Positions 7,861-15,844 are shown, counted from the stretch's first letter. The stretch: 34,191 nt of DNA from Oscillospiraceae bacterium (GCA_016292445.1 JAEDIN010000009.1:1-34191), one strand, 5' to 3'. Notes: generated by a model not told the origin, from the letters alone. A program made the numbers and translations.

Positions 7861-8155
7861 GTACGCTCTGCCGAGATGCGCAGCTGATAAAACTGCTGTA
7901 ACCATTGCGGTTGAGCGGCAATAACCGCTTGTAATTTCAAAATGCTTCGTTTGCCAAGCCTCCTGTCGAGCACCGCAAACATTCTCACTATCGGGTCGTC
8001 CTCTATGCTTTGCTTGCGTTAAGTTTTGAGCGCATTGAATACCCCTCATCGGTGAAATGAACGGAATACTCCATGCCGATGAGTCAACAATATCTCTCAA
8101 AAAGACGGAGTGAAGCAGGGGGTAGAAAAGCGATTGTTCGCGAACTCGCACAAAA
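7861..8155 (-). other. Unassigned hairpin-rich block between two terminators; possible structured RNA or gene remnant
   Basis: I recognise no gene here. On the minus strand three clear stems can form: 8083-8076 with 8052-8045 (CTCATCGG/CCGATGAG, enclosing a small GGAGTATTCC hairpin), 7980-7975 with 7954-7949 (GTTTGC/GCAAAC), and 7928-7923 with 7912-7907 (GCGGTT/AACCGC). Two overlapping open frames exist: a 109-residue frame (8187-7858), which begins inside a terminator, and a protein-like 47-residue frame from the ATG at 7982, which ends inside the terminator at 7839. Neither has a convincing start signal. The block lies between the tRNA-Pro terminator and the bidirectional terminator, so it would be a separate unit if transcribed. 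No good promoter was found. Confidence 0.35.
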
Positions 8156-8196
8156 AACAAAAAGCCTGCAAACCGTTGAGTTTGCAAGCCTTTTTC
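8156..8196 (-). terminator. Terminator of the tRNA-Pro transcript
   Basis: On the minus strand, AAAAAGGCTTGCAAAC, a TCAACG loop and GTTTGCAGGCTTTTT pair with one small bulge, followed by GTTTTTT. It begins 2 bases after the encoded CCA of the tRNA. Confidence 0.8.
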
Positions 8197-8197
8197 A

Positions 8198-8273
8198 TGG
8201 TCCGAGTGACTGGAGTTGAACCAGCGGCCTCTTGAACCCCATTCAAGCGCGCTACCATCTGCGCTACACCCGG
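8198..8273 (-). tRNA. tRNA-Pro, anticodon GGG, CCA encoded
   Basis: The minus strand folds into a complete cloverleaf of 76 nucleotides including CCA. The acceptor arms CCGGGTG and CACTCGG pair with one G-U. The D stem is GCGC/GCGC. The anticodon stem CTTGA/TCAAG holds the loop ATGGGGT, so the anticodon is GGG and reads proline CCC and CCU codons. The T arm is GCTGG-TTCAACT-CCAGT. The discriminator base is A, followed by genomic CCA. Confidence 0.95.
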
Positions 8274-8290
8274 ATTTCTAACGCTCGACT

Positions 8291-8319
8291 ATAATAACAC
8301 ATTCATTCGACAATTGCAA
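8291..8319 (-). promoter_or_regulatory. Promoter of tRNA-Pro
   Basis: The minus strand reads TTGCAA (8319-8314), 17 bases, TATTAT (8296-8291). Transcription would start near 8284, about ten bases before the mature tRNA 5' end. Confidence 0.65.
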
Positions 8320-8344
8320 GACCTATTTGCAAAAAATCAGGACA

Positions 8345-8380
8345 AAAATTGAACGCCCCCGTGATGTACACGAGGGCGCA
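8345..8380 (-). terminator. Terminator of the polysaccharide deacetylase gene
   Basis: Just past the stop codon, the minus strand forms CGCCCTCGTG-TACAT-CACGGGGGCG (one G-U pair), followed by TTCAATTTTT. Confidence 0.8.
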
Positions 8381-8382
8381 AT

Positions 8383-9156
8383 TCATTTTTTTACGGGACA
8401 CTGCATACCGGTGTTGTCTATGGTGGTGTCGCCGGTAAGCAGTATCTGCGAAATCGGCACGATGGTGTAGCCGTCGGCTAAGAGCGCCTCAATAATGCCG
8501 GGCAATGCCTCAGGTGTGTTTTTTGCGGCGTTATGGAACAGAACGATGCTGCCGGACTTAACATTTTTAAGTACGCGGTCCTTGATCTCATCTGCGGATA
8601 GATCCTTCCAGTCGAGACTGTCTACATCCCACTGAATAGCGTTCATATTCATACCGTTTACCGTTGAAATAACGGTGTCGTTATACTCGCCGTAGGGGCA
8701 GCGGAAAAGGGTAGGACGAACGCCGGTGACCTTCTCAATCTTGTCGTTTGAAGCGCTTATATTTGCCTTTATCTGGTCTGCGGAAAGCTGGGCAAAGTGC
8801 GCATGATCATCCGAGTGGCTCATGACCTCGTTGCCGGCGTCGTGCAAAGCCTTTACCGACTCGGGGTATTTATCCACCCACTGGCCGACTACAAAGAAGG
8901 TCGCATTTATCTTATATTTGTTTAGAATGTCAATAAGCTGCTGTGTATCCTCGTTACCCCACGCCGCATCGAAGGAAAGGGCAACGGTTTTATCTTCGCG
9001 CTGAACACAGTAGATAGGAAGCTGTCTATCGCTTGCCGACGCACCGACGACTGCCGGGCTGTTGACCGCCCAGAACACGATGCCGACAAAAAGAACAAGC
9101 GACATTGCCGATATCACGGCCTTACGGTTTTTGATTTTATCCAACACATTCTTCAA
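8383..9156 (-). CDS. Polysaccharide deacetylase (NodB-homology domain), membrane-anchored
   Basis: I take the TTG at 9156 as the start because GGGAGGG lies 7 bases upstream; the longer frame to 9216 has no ribosome site. The product is 257 residues. One membrane helix (about 13-32) is followed by a NodB carbohydrate esterase 4 domain outside the cell. Motif 1 is SFDAAWG (61-67): the catalytic Asp (D63) is kept but the second, metal-binding Asp of the usual TFDDG is Ala, as in many PdaB-like clostridial members. Motif 2 is HSDDH (H114, H118), motif 3 RCPYG (152-156), motif 4 DVDSLDW (177-183) and motif 5 LFH (206-208). It should remove N-acetyl groups from peptidoglycan or another glycan; the substrate is not visible. 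It stands alone between two terminators. Confidence 0.88.
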   Translation of the reverse strand: MKNVLDKIKNRKAVISAMSLVLFVGIVFWAVNSPAVVGASASDRQLPIYCVQREDKTVALSFDAAWGNEDTQQLIDILNKYKINATFFVVGQWVDKYPESVKALHDAGNEVMSHSDDHAHFAQLSADQIKANISASNDKIEKVTGVRPTLFRCPYGEYNDTVISTVNGMNMNAIQWDVDSLDWKDLSADEIKDRVLKNVKSGSIVLFHNAAKNTPEALPGIIEALLADGYTIVPISQILLTGDTTIDNTGMQCPVKK

Positions 9157-9214
9157 TGTAATCCCTCCCGAAGCAAGTTCTGTACATACTATGATTGACA
9201 AGTCCTGATAATGC

Positions 9215-9245
9215 AAAAACCGGACTAAGTTTCTTAGCCCGGTTT
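9215..9245 (-). terminator. Terminator of the FHA-SEDS/PBP/ABC-F/YdcF operon
   Basis: The minus strand forms AAACCGGGCTAAG-AAA-CTTAGTCCGGTTT, followed by TT and an AT-rich tail, 4 bases past the ydcF-like stop. Confidence 0.8.
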
Positions 9246-9249
9246 GCGG

Positions 9250-9963
9250 TTATGCGATTGTCAGCTGGTATGTTACGCCGAATGCTTCGCGGATGAAGTA
9301 GTTGAGCTTGATGGAAAAATATGTCGTGTGCGCCGGAACGGTGTGAATGTCCATGTCAAGCGTCTTGGCAATGAGCTTTGCCCTGCACAGGTGATATTCG
9401 CTTGAAACCACGGCGATAGTTGCGTTATCGCTCCTTGCGTTTATGATTTCGCGGCTGAACTTGAGGTTTTCGTAGGTCGATGTCGCCTTGTTCTCCATGA
9501 TTATGCGCTCCGGATCAATGCCTTTTTCGCACAGCCATTCATACATTGCCTGCGCTTCGCTGACATTTTCTCCGCCCCCCTGACCGCCGCTGACTATCAC
9601 AACGGTGTCGGGGTGCTTTATAAGATAATCCTTTGCGGCTTTAAGCCTTTCCACGAGGGAAAGGGAGGGAGTGTCGCCGTGCACCGCTGCGCCGAGTACG
9701 ATAAGATAATCGGCGTCAAAGTCGCCGTCACCGGAGGCCTCGTCAATAATAGGTATCTCGATGATGACGAAATACACAAGCCCCATTGCGATGAACATAG
9801 CAAGAAACCGCTTGAGAGTTTTGCCTGCAACGCCGAATACAACCATAAACACGCTGAGCAAAAATAAACCGTAGGCAATGTAGTTATGCCCCGAGAATGC
9901 AAAGCGCAGGATAACACCTGCCAAAAACAATATCGAGGCGGTTATGATACGACTTTTCTTCAT
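9250..9963 (-). CDS. YdcF family (DUF218) membrane protein
   Basis: The ATG at 9963 forms an ATGA overlap with the stop of the ABC-F gene, and GGGAGG lies upstream, so I prefer it to the longer frame starting at 9981. The product is 237 residues. Hydrophobic helices at about 5-25, 30-45 and 55-72 precede the DUF218 domain, which shows DADYLIVLGAAVHG, then VERLKAAKDYL, VIVSGGQGGGENVSEAQAM and NKATSTYENL. The family (E. coli YdcF, ElyC/SanA) is linked to envelope and lipid-carrier physiology, without a firmly proven reaction for most members. Being last in an operon with SEDS and PBP genes fits an envelope role. Confidence 0.85.
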   Translation of the reverse strand: MKKSRIITASILFLAGVILRFAFSGHNYIAYGLFLLSVFMVVFGVAGKTLKRFLAMFIAMGLVYFVIIEIPIIDEASGDGDFDADYLIVLGAAVHGDTPSLSLVERLKAAKDYLIKHPDTVVIVSGGQGGGENVSEAQAMYEWLCEKGIDPERIIMENKATSTYENLKFSREIINARSDNATIAVVSSEYHLCRAKLIAKTLDMDIHTVPAHTTYFSIKLNYFIREAFGVTYQLTIA

Positions 9964-11828
9964 TCTGACAGCGCCTCCCACAACTCATAAGCTTCAAGCA
10001 GCTTGTCGTTAAGGCTTTCCTTTTCGGAGTCTATCTCCAAAAGCTTCTCATAGTCGGTGGAATAGACCTCCGCAAGCTTGTCAAGTTCGGATATCTTTTC
10101 CTCAAGCTTAGCGATTTCGCGCTCAAGCTTGAGCCGCTGCTTCTCGCTGCTGCCGCTTTTCTTCTTCGGTTGGGGCTGCTTTTTCTTAGCTTCCTGCTTG
10201 GCGGTCTGATTAAAGATCTCCTGTCTGACTTTATACTCGCGAAACTCCGAATAAGTACCCCTGTAATCGGTTATCCTGCCGTTTTCGAGGTACCATATGC
10301 GTGTTGCGAACTTTTCGATAAAGTACCTGTCATGCGACACGAAAAGCAAAGCCTCCGGATACTGCGAAACCGCGTCCTCCATCCACTCGCGGCTTGCAAT
10401 GTCGAGATGGTTCGTAGGCTCGTCGAGAATTAAAAAGTTTATATCGCTGCCCATAAGCATGCAAAGTCTCAAACGGCTTTTTTCGCCGCCGGACAAAGCT
10501 CCGACGGGAGTAAACACATCCTCACCGCGGAAGCCGAAAGCTCCGAGCCTGTCACGAGCCTCCTGCGGCTGACAACGGCAATCATAGAGCATAGTGTCAA
10601 CAAGGCTGCGTTCAGGGTGGGAAAAGGATATTATCTGCGGCAGATACGCAGGTCTGACCGACGGACCGAGGTACAGATATCCGGTGTCGGGCAGCTCCTT
10701 TTGCATGATAAGCTTGATAAGCGTTGATTTTCCCGTACCGTTGTCGCCGATGAGTGCAATACGCTCTCTGCCTGCAACAGTAAGGTTAAGCTCAGAAAAG
10801 AGCTTCTTTTCACCGAAGCTCTTTGAAATGCCCTCGCACACAAGCACCTCATCGCCGCTGAAGCTCTCGGCAGAGAACTTGGCAGAGAGCTTTTTTGCCT
10901 GGGTTGGCTTTTCGGTCTGCTCAAGCTTTGCTATGCGCTTTTCCATTGAAAAGGCGCGCTTATGCAGCTTGTCGTTACCCATAAACGCCCAGAGATGCAT
11001 CTGCTCGGCTGCTTTTGTAAGCTGCTCGATTTTTGCCTGATCCTTCTCGTATTTTCGGAGCTTCTCTTCAAAACGCTTCTGCCGCTCCACGGCATAAAAG
11101 CTGTATCCGCCGCTGTAAAACTCCGCCTTACCGTCGTTTATCTCTATACAGCGCCGGGCAATGCGGTCAAGGAAAAAGCGGTCGTGGCTTATGGCAAGCA
11201 CAGTTCCCTTGAAATGGAGCAGGTAATCCTCAAGCCATTCCGTTGCGCGCAGGTCGAGATGGTTCGTAGGCTCGTCCAAAAGAAGTATATCCGTGTTTTC
11301 AAGTATAAGCCGGGCCAGATTTACCCTCGTCCGCTCTCCGCCGGAGAGCCTGTCAAAAAGCTGCTCACGCATATGCTGAGGTATATCAAGACCGTTGGCA
11401 ACGCGGTTGCGATTGATCTCCATTTCATAACCGCCGAGCCTCCTAAAATTGTCGGAAAGGCGGTCGTATTCACGCAAAACGCAGTCTGAGGAGTCCTTCT
11501 CCATGATTTTTTCAAGCTCTTCGAGCCTCGCTGATATCCTGTACAGCTCACGGTGAGCATCCTTAAGCACATCCTCGGTCGTCCAATCGGGAGGATAAAC
11601 GGGTATCTGTGAAATAAGCCCGATGCGTTTGCCGTTAGCAATGGCGACACTACCCTCGTCACAGTCTATCTCACCTACGAGAATGCGAAACAGTGTGGTC
11701 TTGCCGCAGCCGTTGTGTCCGAGTATGCCGACGCGCTCACCCTCGGTAATGTCGAAGCTGAGCCCGTCGAGTATGTTTTTACCCAATTCAAAGGACTTTA
11801 CAAGTCCGTTGACGGATATGTCTGTCAT
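9960..11828 (-). CDS. ABC-F family ATPase
   Basis: This 622-residue protein has two ABC domains and no membrane segment. NBD1 has Walker A GHNGCGKTT (37-45), signature LSGGERTRV (161-169) and Walker B LLLDEPTNHLD (182-192). NBD2 has Walker A GDNGTGKST (361-369), signature LSGGEKSRL (445-453) and Walker B FLILDEPTNHLD (465-476). Between them is the charged linker that in ABC-F proteins reaches the ribosomal peptidyl-transferase centre. Residues 555-622 form a C-terminal coiled coil. ABC-F proteins act in translation or antibiotic protection; this subtype is not obvious. GGAGAAAACCT precedes the ATG. It lies 19 bases after the PBP gene and overlaps ydcF by 4 bases. Confidence 0.92.
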   Translation of the reverse strand: MTDISVNGLVKSFELGKNILDGLSFDITEGERVGILGHNGCGKTTLFRILVGEIDCDEGSVAIANGKRIGLISQIPVYPPDWTTEDVLKDAHRELYRISARLEELEKIMEKDSSDCVLREYDRLSDNFRRLGGYEMEINRNRVANGLDIPQHMREQLFDRLSGGERTRVNLARLILENTDILLLDEPTNHLDLRATEWLEDYLLHFKGTVLAISHDRFFLDRIARRCIEINDGKAEFYSGGYSFYAVERQKRFEEKLRKYEKDQAKIEQLTKAAEQMHLWAFMGNDKLHKRAFSMEKRIAKLEQTEKPTQAKKLSAKFSAESFSGDEVLVCEGISKSFGEKKLFSELNLTVAGRERIALIGDNGTGKSTLIKLIMQKELPDTGYLYLGPSVRPAYLPQIISFSHPERSLVDTMLYDCRCQPQEARDRLGAFGFRGEDVFTPVGALSGGEKSRLRLCMLMGSDINFLILDEPTNHLDIASREWMEDAVSQYPEALLFVSHDRYFIEKFATRIWYLENGRITDYRGTYSEFREYKVRQEIFNQTAKQEAKKKQPQPKKKSGSSEKQRLKLEREIAKLEEKISELDKLAEVYSTDYEKLLEIDSEKESLNDKLLEAYELWEALSE

Positions 11829-11847
11829 AGGTTTTCTCCAAGGTTAA

Positions 11848-13134
11848 TTATTTTACTGCGGCGTGCAAAACGGTGTTTGCGACTGCCCCTGCCGAACCGA
11901 GACCGCTGCCGCCGTGCTCAACAAGCACGACAAAGGCGTAGGGATGCTCCTCGTCATTCAAGAATCCGACAAACCAGCCGTGGCTTGCCTGACCATTGCC
12001 AACCTCCGCCGTTCCTGTTTTACCGGAAATGTTGAGACCGGGGAAGGTCGATTTACCGTATTTGTAGGTAACATTGTAGTTCATCATTGACGATATCTTT
12101 GACGCCGTCGAGGATTTAAGCAGCGTTGATTTCGTTTCCGAAACTCCGAGCAGGGAGGGCTCTACAAGTGTGCCGTTATTTGCAATGGCACTGACGACTC
12201 TGAGCATTGAGTAAGGACAAACAAGGTCGTTGTATTGACCGATGCCCGACCATGCAAGCGATGCACTGCCGGATTTGTCCCTGTCATATTTGCCTGCGGC
12301 GGTAGTGATGTTATCGAGCTTGTGCCGGCTTGTAAGCCCGAGCATATCCGCGTAGTCGCCGAGTGTGTCAGCACCCATCTCAAGTGCAAGTGTGCCGAAA
12401 ACGCAGTTGCAGGAGTTGGCGAGAGCCTGCTCAATTGTCTGATTTCCGTGATGACCGGTGCAGGTTACGGTTACGCCCTTGACATCGATGCTTCCGTTGC
12501 AGGTGAAGGTACGCTGATAAAGATTGTCGATGTTTTCAATTGCCGCCGTAAGCGTAATAAGCTTGAATATCGAGCCGGGGGTGAAGCTTGAGCTGATGCA
12601 GCGGTTAATGTACGCACCGTCGGGAAGCTTGGAGGGGGGCTTCGAGGGGTCAATAGAGGGGGAGGACACCATGCAAAGGATTTCTCCTGTTTTATAGTTT
12701 GCCACCAAAACCGCTCCGCTTCTGCCGTTGAGAGCTTCATATGCCTTGACATTGAGGTCGGCGTCAACGGTCAGCTTGAGGTCAATGTCGTCCTGTTCCT
12801 CAATGCCGGTAAAAATGTTGTATCCGGAGAGCTGGCGGGAAAAGCTTTGCAGCGCACCCGTACCGATGTTTCCGCCGAAGTCACCGACGAGCTGATAACA
12901 AGCGGCACGGATATTTGCGTCGTCGGCATATGTGCGGCTACCCCCGCCCATTTTTGCAAGCACCGTGCCGTCTCTGTCCATAAGCGTGTAGGTGCAGTTT
13001 GAAGTGGATTCGTCAAAGTACAGCGCCCACTTTTCACCGTCTTTCACGAATCTGAAAATATATATGACAAGACCGACAATGACCAACAGTGCCATTATAA
13101 TTGCAAAAGATGCTCTTAGGGAGACTTTTTTCAT
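11848..13134 (-). CDS. Penicillin-binding protein, class B-like transpeptidase (PbpA/FtsI type)
   Basis: This 428-residue protein has one N-terminal membrane helix (about 8-28) and an extracytoplasmic transpeptidase domain that cross-links peptidoglycan. The active-site triad of motifs is complete: SIFK with nucleophile S188 and K191, SCN (241-243), and KTG (372-374). It is short and lacks the long N-terminal pedestal of FtsI or PBP2, like mycobacterial PbpA. The start codon overlaps the stop of the SEDS gene (ATGA), so the two are translationally coupled, as expected for a SEDS polymerase and its partner PBP. The target is probably beta-lactam sensitive. The exact role (division, elongation or sporulation) cannot be told. 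Confidence 0.9.
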   Translation of the reverse strand: MKKVSLRASFAIIMALLVIVGLVIYIFRFVKDGEKWALYFDESTSNCTYTLMDRDGTVLAKMGGGSRTYADDANIRAACYQLVGDFGGNIGTGALQSFSRQLSGYNIFTGIEEQDDIDLKLTVDADLNVKAYEALNGRSGAVLVANYKTGEILCMVSSPSIDPSKPPSKLPDGAYINRCISSSFTPGSIFKLITLTAAIENIDNLYQRTFTCNGSIDVKGVTVTCTGHHGNQTIEQALANSCNCVFGTLALEMGADTLGDYADMLGLTSRHKLDNITTAAGKYDRDKSGSASLAWSGIGQYNDLVCPYSMLRVVSAIANNGTLVEPSLLGVSETKSTLLKSSTASKISSMMNYNVTYKYGKSTFPGLNISGKTGTAEVGNGQASHGWFVGFLNDEEHPYAFVVLVEHGGSGLGSAGAVANTVLHAAVK

Positions 13135-14816
13135 GCTTTTGCCTCCTTTTGCTTGGCGTCGGGAGCTTTAACCACGAAGCTTGCTCCTTTTCGCGTATCT
13201 CCGGCCTTAATAAACGCAAGCAGCATCCAACAGGATAATACCGAGGTGCCGCCTCGGGAAACAAAGGGAAATGTTACGCCGGTAAAGGGGAGAATGTCAA
13301 CAGAACCGAAGACATTAAGCGCAAGCTGTATGAGGAACATACTTGCCGTTGCACAAGCGGCGATGGAATAGTATGCGCTTCTGCCGTGGGCGGTGTTTCT
13401 CACGGCGAAGAATGCAAGGGATACAACGGCAAGCACGGCGCAGATTGCGATAAGAAGTCCAAGCTCCTCACATACGAGGCTGAAAACCGTGTCGGTATTG
13501 GCGGCAAAGCCGTCCTTGAGCCAACCGTTGCCTGCACCCTTGCCGAACAGACCGCCGGAAGCACCGGCAGACAGAGCGTGGGTCTGCTGATATCCGGTGT
13601 CATATACATCTTCCCAGACATGACCCCACGAGGCAAATCGCCTTGCGACATGGGCCTTCATTCGCAGCATAAGGAAGCCTGCCATGCCTGCACCCGTAAC
13701 GGCGAGTGCGACGGTAGCTATCGAGCCTGAGCGCATGAAGGATATAACGAGGAATGTCACGAAGAATATAAGTGCCGTGCCGAAGTCGCTCATTAAAGCC
13801 AGCGCCATGACACAGACGGCGGAAAAGCCGATGAAAACAATAAGGTTTTTGGTGCTGAAAAGGCGGTCAAGCGTTGCTGCACCGACATAGATGTACGCAA
13901 CCTTAACAAACTCCGAGGGCTGAATGGAAAGGCTGCCTATATAAATCCAGTTCTTTGCACCGTACTGCTCCTTGCCGAGCACGAGAACGAGGGCAAGCAG
14001 AGCGAATGCGCCGATAGCGGCAGGCAGACGCATGGTCTTTGTCCTGTCAAGGTCACGCAGCCATGCACCCAGCAGGAAAAACGCAACAACGCCGGCAAAA
14101 ACTATTATCATCTGCCTGAACATCTCCGAGGGAACTGAGGTGGCAATGACGGAAAGACCTATCGTTGAAAGGAAAAATGCGATGGTTTCAACCTCAAAGC
14201 CGGTGCGCCTCAGGCTGCGCATCGCGAAATAACAGAACCATTCAAGCAGAATGAGCAGTGCAAAGCCGAGCGCAATACCGGGGAGCGTTTCTGCCGTGGC
14301 ACTAAAGCAGTGCTCCAAAAGAAGAAACACCTGAAAAACCGAGAGATAGAGCAGGGTGATGGCAGGGTGGACATTTTTCCAAGTGACCACTCTGCGAGCC
14401 TCAATCTCACTGCGCTGTCTTTCGTTTATCTCACGAAATCTGACGCTGATCTCTGACAGGTTTATTACATCGCCGTCACACAGCGGATAGCCGCTAATGC
14501 CGACAGACTGACCGTTTACACGAACTCCGCCTTTTGAGAAAATGTCAAATATGCGCCATTTACCCTTGGCACTGCGGATGAGAACAGCGTGAACGCGGCT
14601 GACCTTGGAATCCGAAAGGTGTATATCCGCGGAGCGGGTTCTGCCGATGATGTTTTCCCAGTGCGTAATGCGCAGCACCTTATCATCGGTCTGTATGTAA
14701 CCCCAGATCTCCGTCTGGGATTTGCCGTTAAACATGGAGCGAACCGTTCTTATCAGCACGATAACCGCAAACAGCGGCAGAATAAACGATATTGCTCTTA
14801 CTATCACAGCAGTCAA
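13131..14816 (-). CDS. FHA domain fused to a SEDS (FtsW/RodA/SpoVE) peptidoglycan polymerase
   Basis: The TTG at 14816 is the start: AGAGGTGA lies 8 bases upstream. The product is 561 residues: a short hydrophobic helix (6-23), then a cytoplasmic FHA domain (about 45-128) with GR at 58-59, SRVH at 73-76 and VNG around N101, the phosphothreonine-binding residues. About ten membrane helices of a SEDS protein follow. SEDS hallmarks are IGSLSIQPSEFVKVA, SDFGTALIFF, LFGKGAGNGWLKDG, the putative catalytic Asp in TDTVFSLVCEELG, and a late PFVSRGGTS. It should polymerise lipid II glycan chains, with the FHA domain sensing a Ser/Thr-phosphorylated partner. In Actinobacteria FHA, RodA and PbpA are separate genes next to pknB; no kinase gene is in this window. 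Confidence 0.9.
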   Translation of the reverse strand: MTAVIVRAISFILPLFAVIVLIRTVRSMFNGKSQTEIWGYIQTDDKVLRITHWENIIGRTRSADIHLSDSKVSRVHAVLIRSAKGKWRIFDIFSKGGVRVNGQSVGISGYPLCDGDVINLSEISVRFREINERQRSEIEARRVVTWKNVHPAITLLYLSVFQVFLLLEHCFSATAETLPGIALGFALLILLEWFCYFAMRSLRRTGFEVETIAFFLSTIGLSVIATSVPSEMFRQMIIVFAGVVAFFLLGAWLRDLDRTKTMRLPAAIGAFALLALVLVLGKEQYGAKNWIYIGSLSIQPSEFVKVAYIYVGAATLDRLFSTKNLIVFIGFSAVCVMALALMSDFGTALIFFVTFLVISFMRSGSIATVALAVTGAGMAGFLMLRMKAHVARRFASWGHVWEDVYDTGYQQTHALSAGASGGLFGKGAGNGWLKDGFAANTDTVFSLVCEELGLLIAICAVLAVVSLAFFAVRNTAHGRSAYYSIAACATASMFLIQLALNVFGSVDILPFTGVTFPFVSRGGTSVLSCWMLLAFIKAGDTRKGASFVVKAPDAKQKEAKA

Positions 14817-14863
14817 CCGATTTCACCTCTCTTCGTTTAATGCACATAGAATACTGATTTTAT

Positions 14864-14892
14864 ATTATATCATTATTTATGCGCATTGACAA
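14864..14892 (-). promoter_or_regulatory. Promoter of the FHA-SEDS operon
   Basis: The minus strand reads TTGTCA (14892-14887), 17 bases, TATAAT (14869-14864). Its -35 box occupies the same bases as the -35 box of the divergent promoter. Confidence 0.65.
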
Positions 14893-14914
14893 GCAAGGCG
14901 CAGTCAATTAAAAT
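14886..14914 (+). promoter_or_regulatory. Promoter of the NusG-II / Gx transporter operon
   Basis: A perfect TTGACA (14886-14891), 17-base spacer, and TAAAAT (14909-14914). The predicted transcription start falls on or beside the A of the ATG at 14921. Confidence 0.7.
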
Positions 14915-14920
14915 ATAAGT

Positions 14921-15286
14921 ATGTTTAAGGAAAATAATAAAAAATGGATACTGTTTTTCGCCGCGCTGTTTATTATATGTATCGGCGCATTTTTGCTTTT
15001 AATGCGCAGCGGAAATTACGGCACGGTTGCAGTCATTCGTGTCAACGGCGAGATTTATGAAAAAATCAATTTAGATACCGTTACTGTTGCATACGACATA
15101 AAAATCAAGACCGAATACGGTTATAATAAGATACACATAGACCGAGGCAGTATTTGCGTTTCCGAATCCGACTGTCGTGATCAGATCTGCGTCAGGCAGG
15201 GGGCTATATCGAGTGACGGAGTGCCGATAATCTGTATGCCGCACAGAGTGACCATCGAGATCGAGGGGGACAGCATCGATGCCTAA
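14921..15286 (+). CDS. NusG domain II-like membrane-anchored protein
   Basis: This 121-residue protein has one N-terminal membrane helix (about 8-28) and a small beta-rich extracytoplasmic domain. It ends in the pattern of the stand-alone NusG-II family: SESDCRDQICVRQG followed by VPIICMPHRVTIEIEG, with three conserved cysteines. The family is common in Firmicutes and its function is unknown; it is regularly found beside Gx-type transporters, as here (8-base overlap). There is no Shine-Dalgarno sequence before the ATG, and the promoter ends 6 bases upstream, so the message looks leaderless. Confidence 0.8.
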   Translation: MFKENNKKWILFFAALFIICIGAFLLLMRSGNYGTVAVIRVNGEIYEKINLDTVTVAYDIKIKTEYGYNKIHIDRGSICVSESDCRDQICVRQGAISSDGVPIICMPHRVTIEIEGDSIDA

Positions 15287-15788
15287 AACAAGAAAGCTTG
15301 CCCTAATGGCGATGCTCACCGCCGTTTCGCTCATCGTTTTCGTCATCGAAGCGCAGATACCGCCGCTCGTTCCCATTCCGGGAGTCAAGCTTGGTCTGGC
15401 AAATGTGGTAACGCTGGTTGCCATGCTCATCCTCGGCAAAAAAGAAGCCGGTGCGGTGCTTTTGGTGCGTATAATCATGGGCAGTATGTTTGCCGGAGGA
15501 GTGTCGGGCTTTTTGTTCAGCCTCGCAGGCGGTGTCCTGGCATATGCCGTCATGTGCCTCACGGTAAAAATTTTTCCGGAAAAGCTCCTGTGGGTCGTCA
15601 GCATACTTGCGGCGATAGGGCATAATATAGGACAGCTTGCCGTATCCGTGTTTGTCACGGGCACACCGTCAATACTTGTGTATGCACCTGCACTTATCGC
15701 CTCGGGCATCGTTACCGGTGCGTTTACGGGGCTCGGAGCACTGTATCTTGTTCGCGCGCTTAATAAGCTGGACAAAAAACAAGTATAG
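15279..15788 (+). CDS. Gx transporter family / HepA-like (heptaprenyl diphosphate synthase component I) membrane protein
   Basis: This 169-residue, very hydrophobic protein has about five membrane helices. The segment EAQIPPLVPIPGVKLGLANV (24-43) is the family signature, and GSMFAGGVSGFLFSLAGG follows. The family was named for heptaprenyl diphosphate synthase component I but structurally resembles ECF-transporter S components, so a small-molecule or prenyl-related transport role is inferred. It overlaps the preceding NusG-II gene by 8 bases and is followed by the mrp promoter. Confidence 0.82.
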   Translation: MPKTRKLALMAMLTAVSLIVFVIEAQIPPLVPIPGVKLGLANVVTLVAMLILGKKEAGAVLLVRIIMGSMFAGGVSGFLFSLAGGVLAYAVMCLTVKIFPEKLLWVVSILAAIGHNIGQLAVSVFVTGTPSILVYAPALIASGIVTGAFTGLGALYLVRALNKLDKKQV

Positions 15789-15797
15789 TATTATAAT
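15769..15797 (+). promoter_or_regulatory. Promoter of mrp
   Basis: TGGACA (15769-15774), 17 bases, TATAAT (15792-15797). The -35 box lies inside the last codons of the Gx transporter gene. Transcription would start near 15804, about 40 bases before the mrp ATG. Confidence 0.6.
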
Positions 15798-15844
15798 AGC
15801 GTCATTGATTTTTGATGAAAACAATTTGTTAGGAGACAGAAAAA

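Noticed and set aside
7858..8187. 109-residue minus-strand frame as a real gene
   Set aside because: It starts inside the tRNA-Pro terminator without a ribosome site and conflicts with another frame; kept only as part of the unexplained block.
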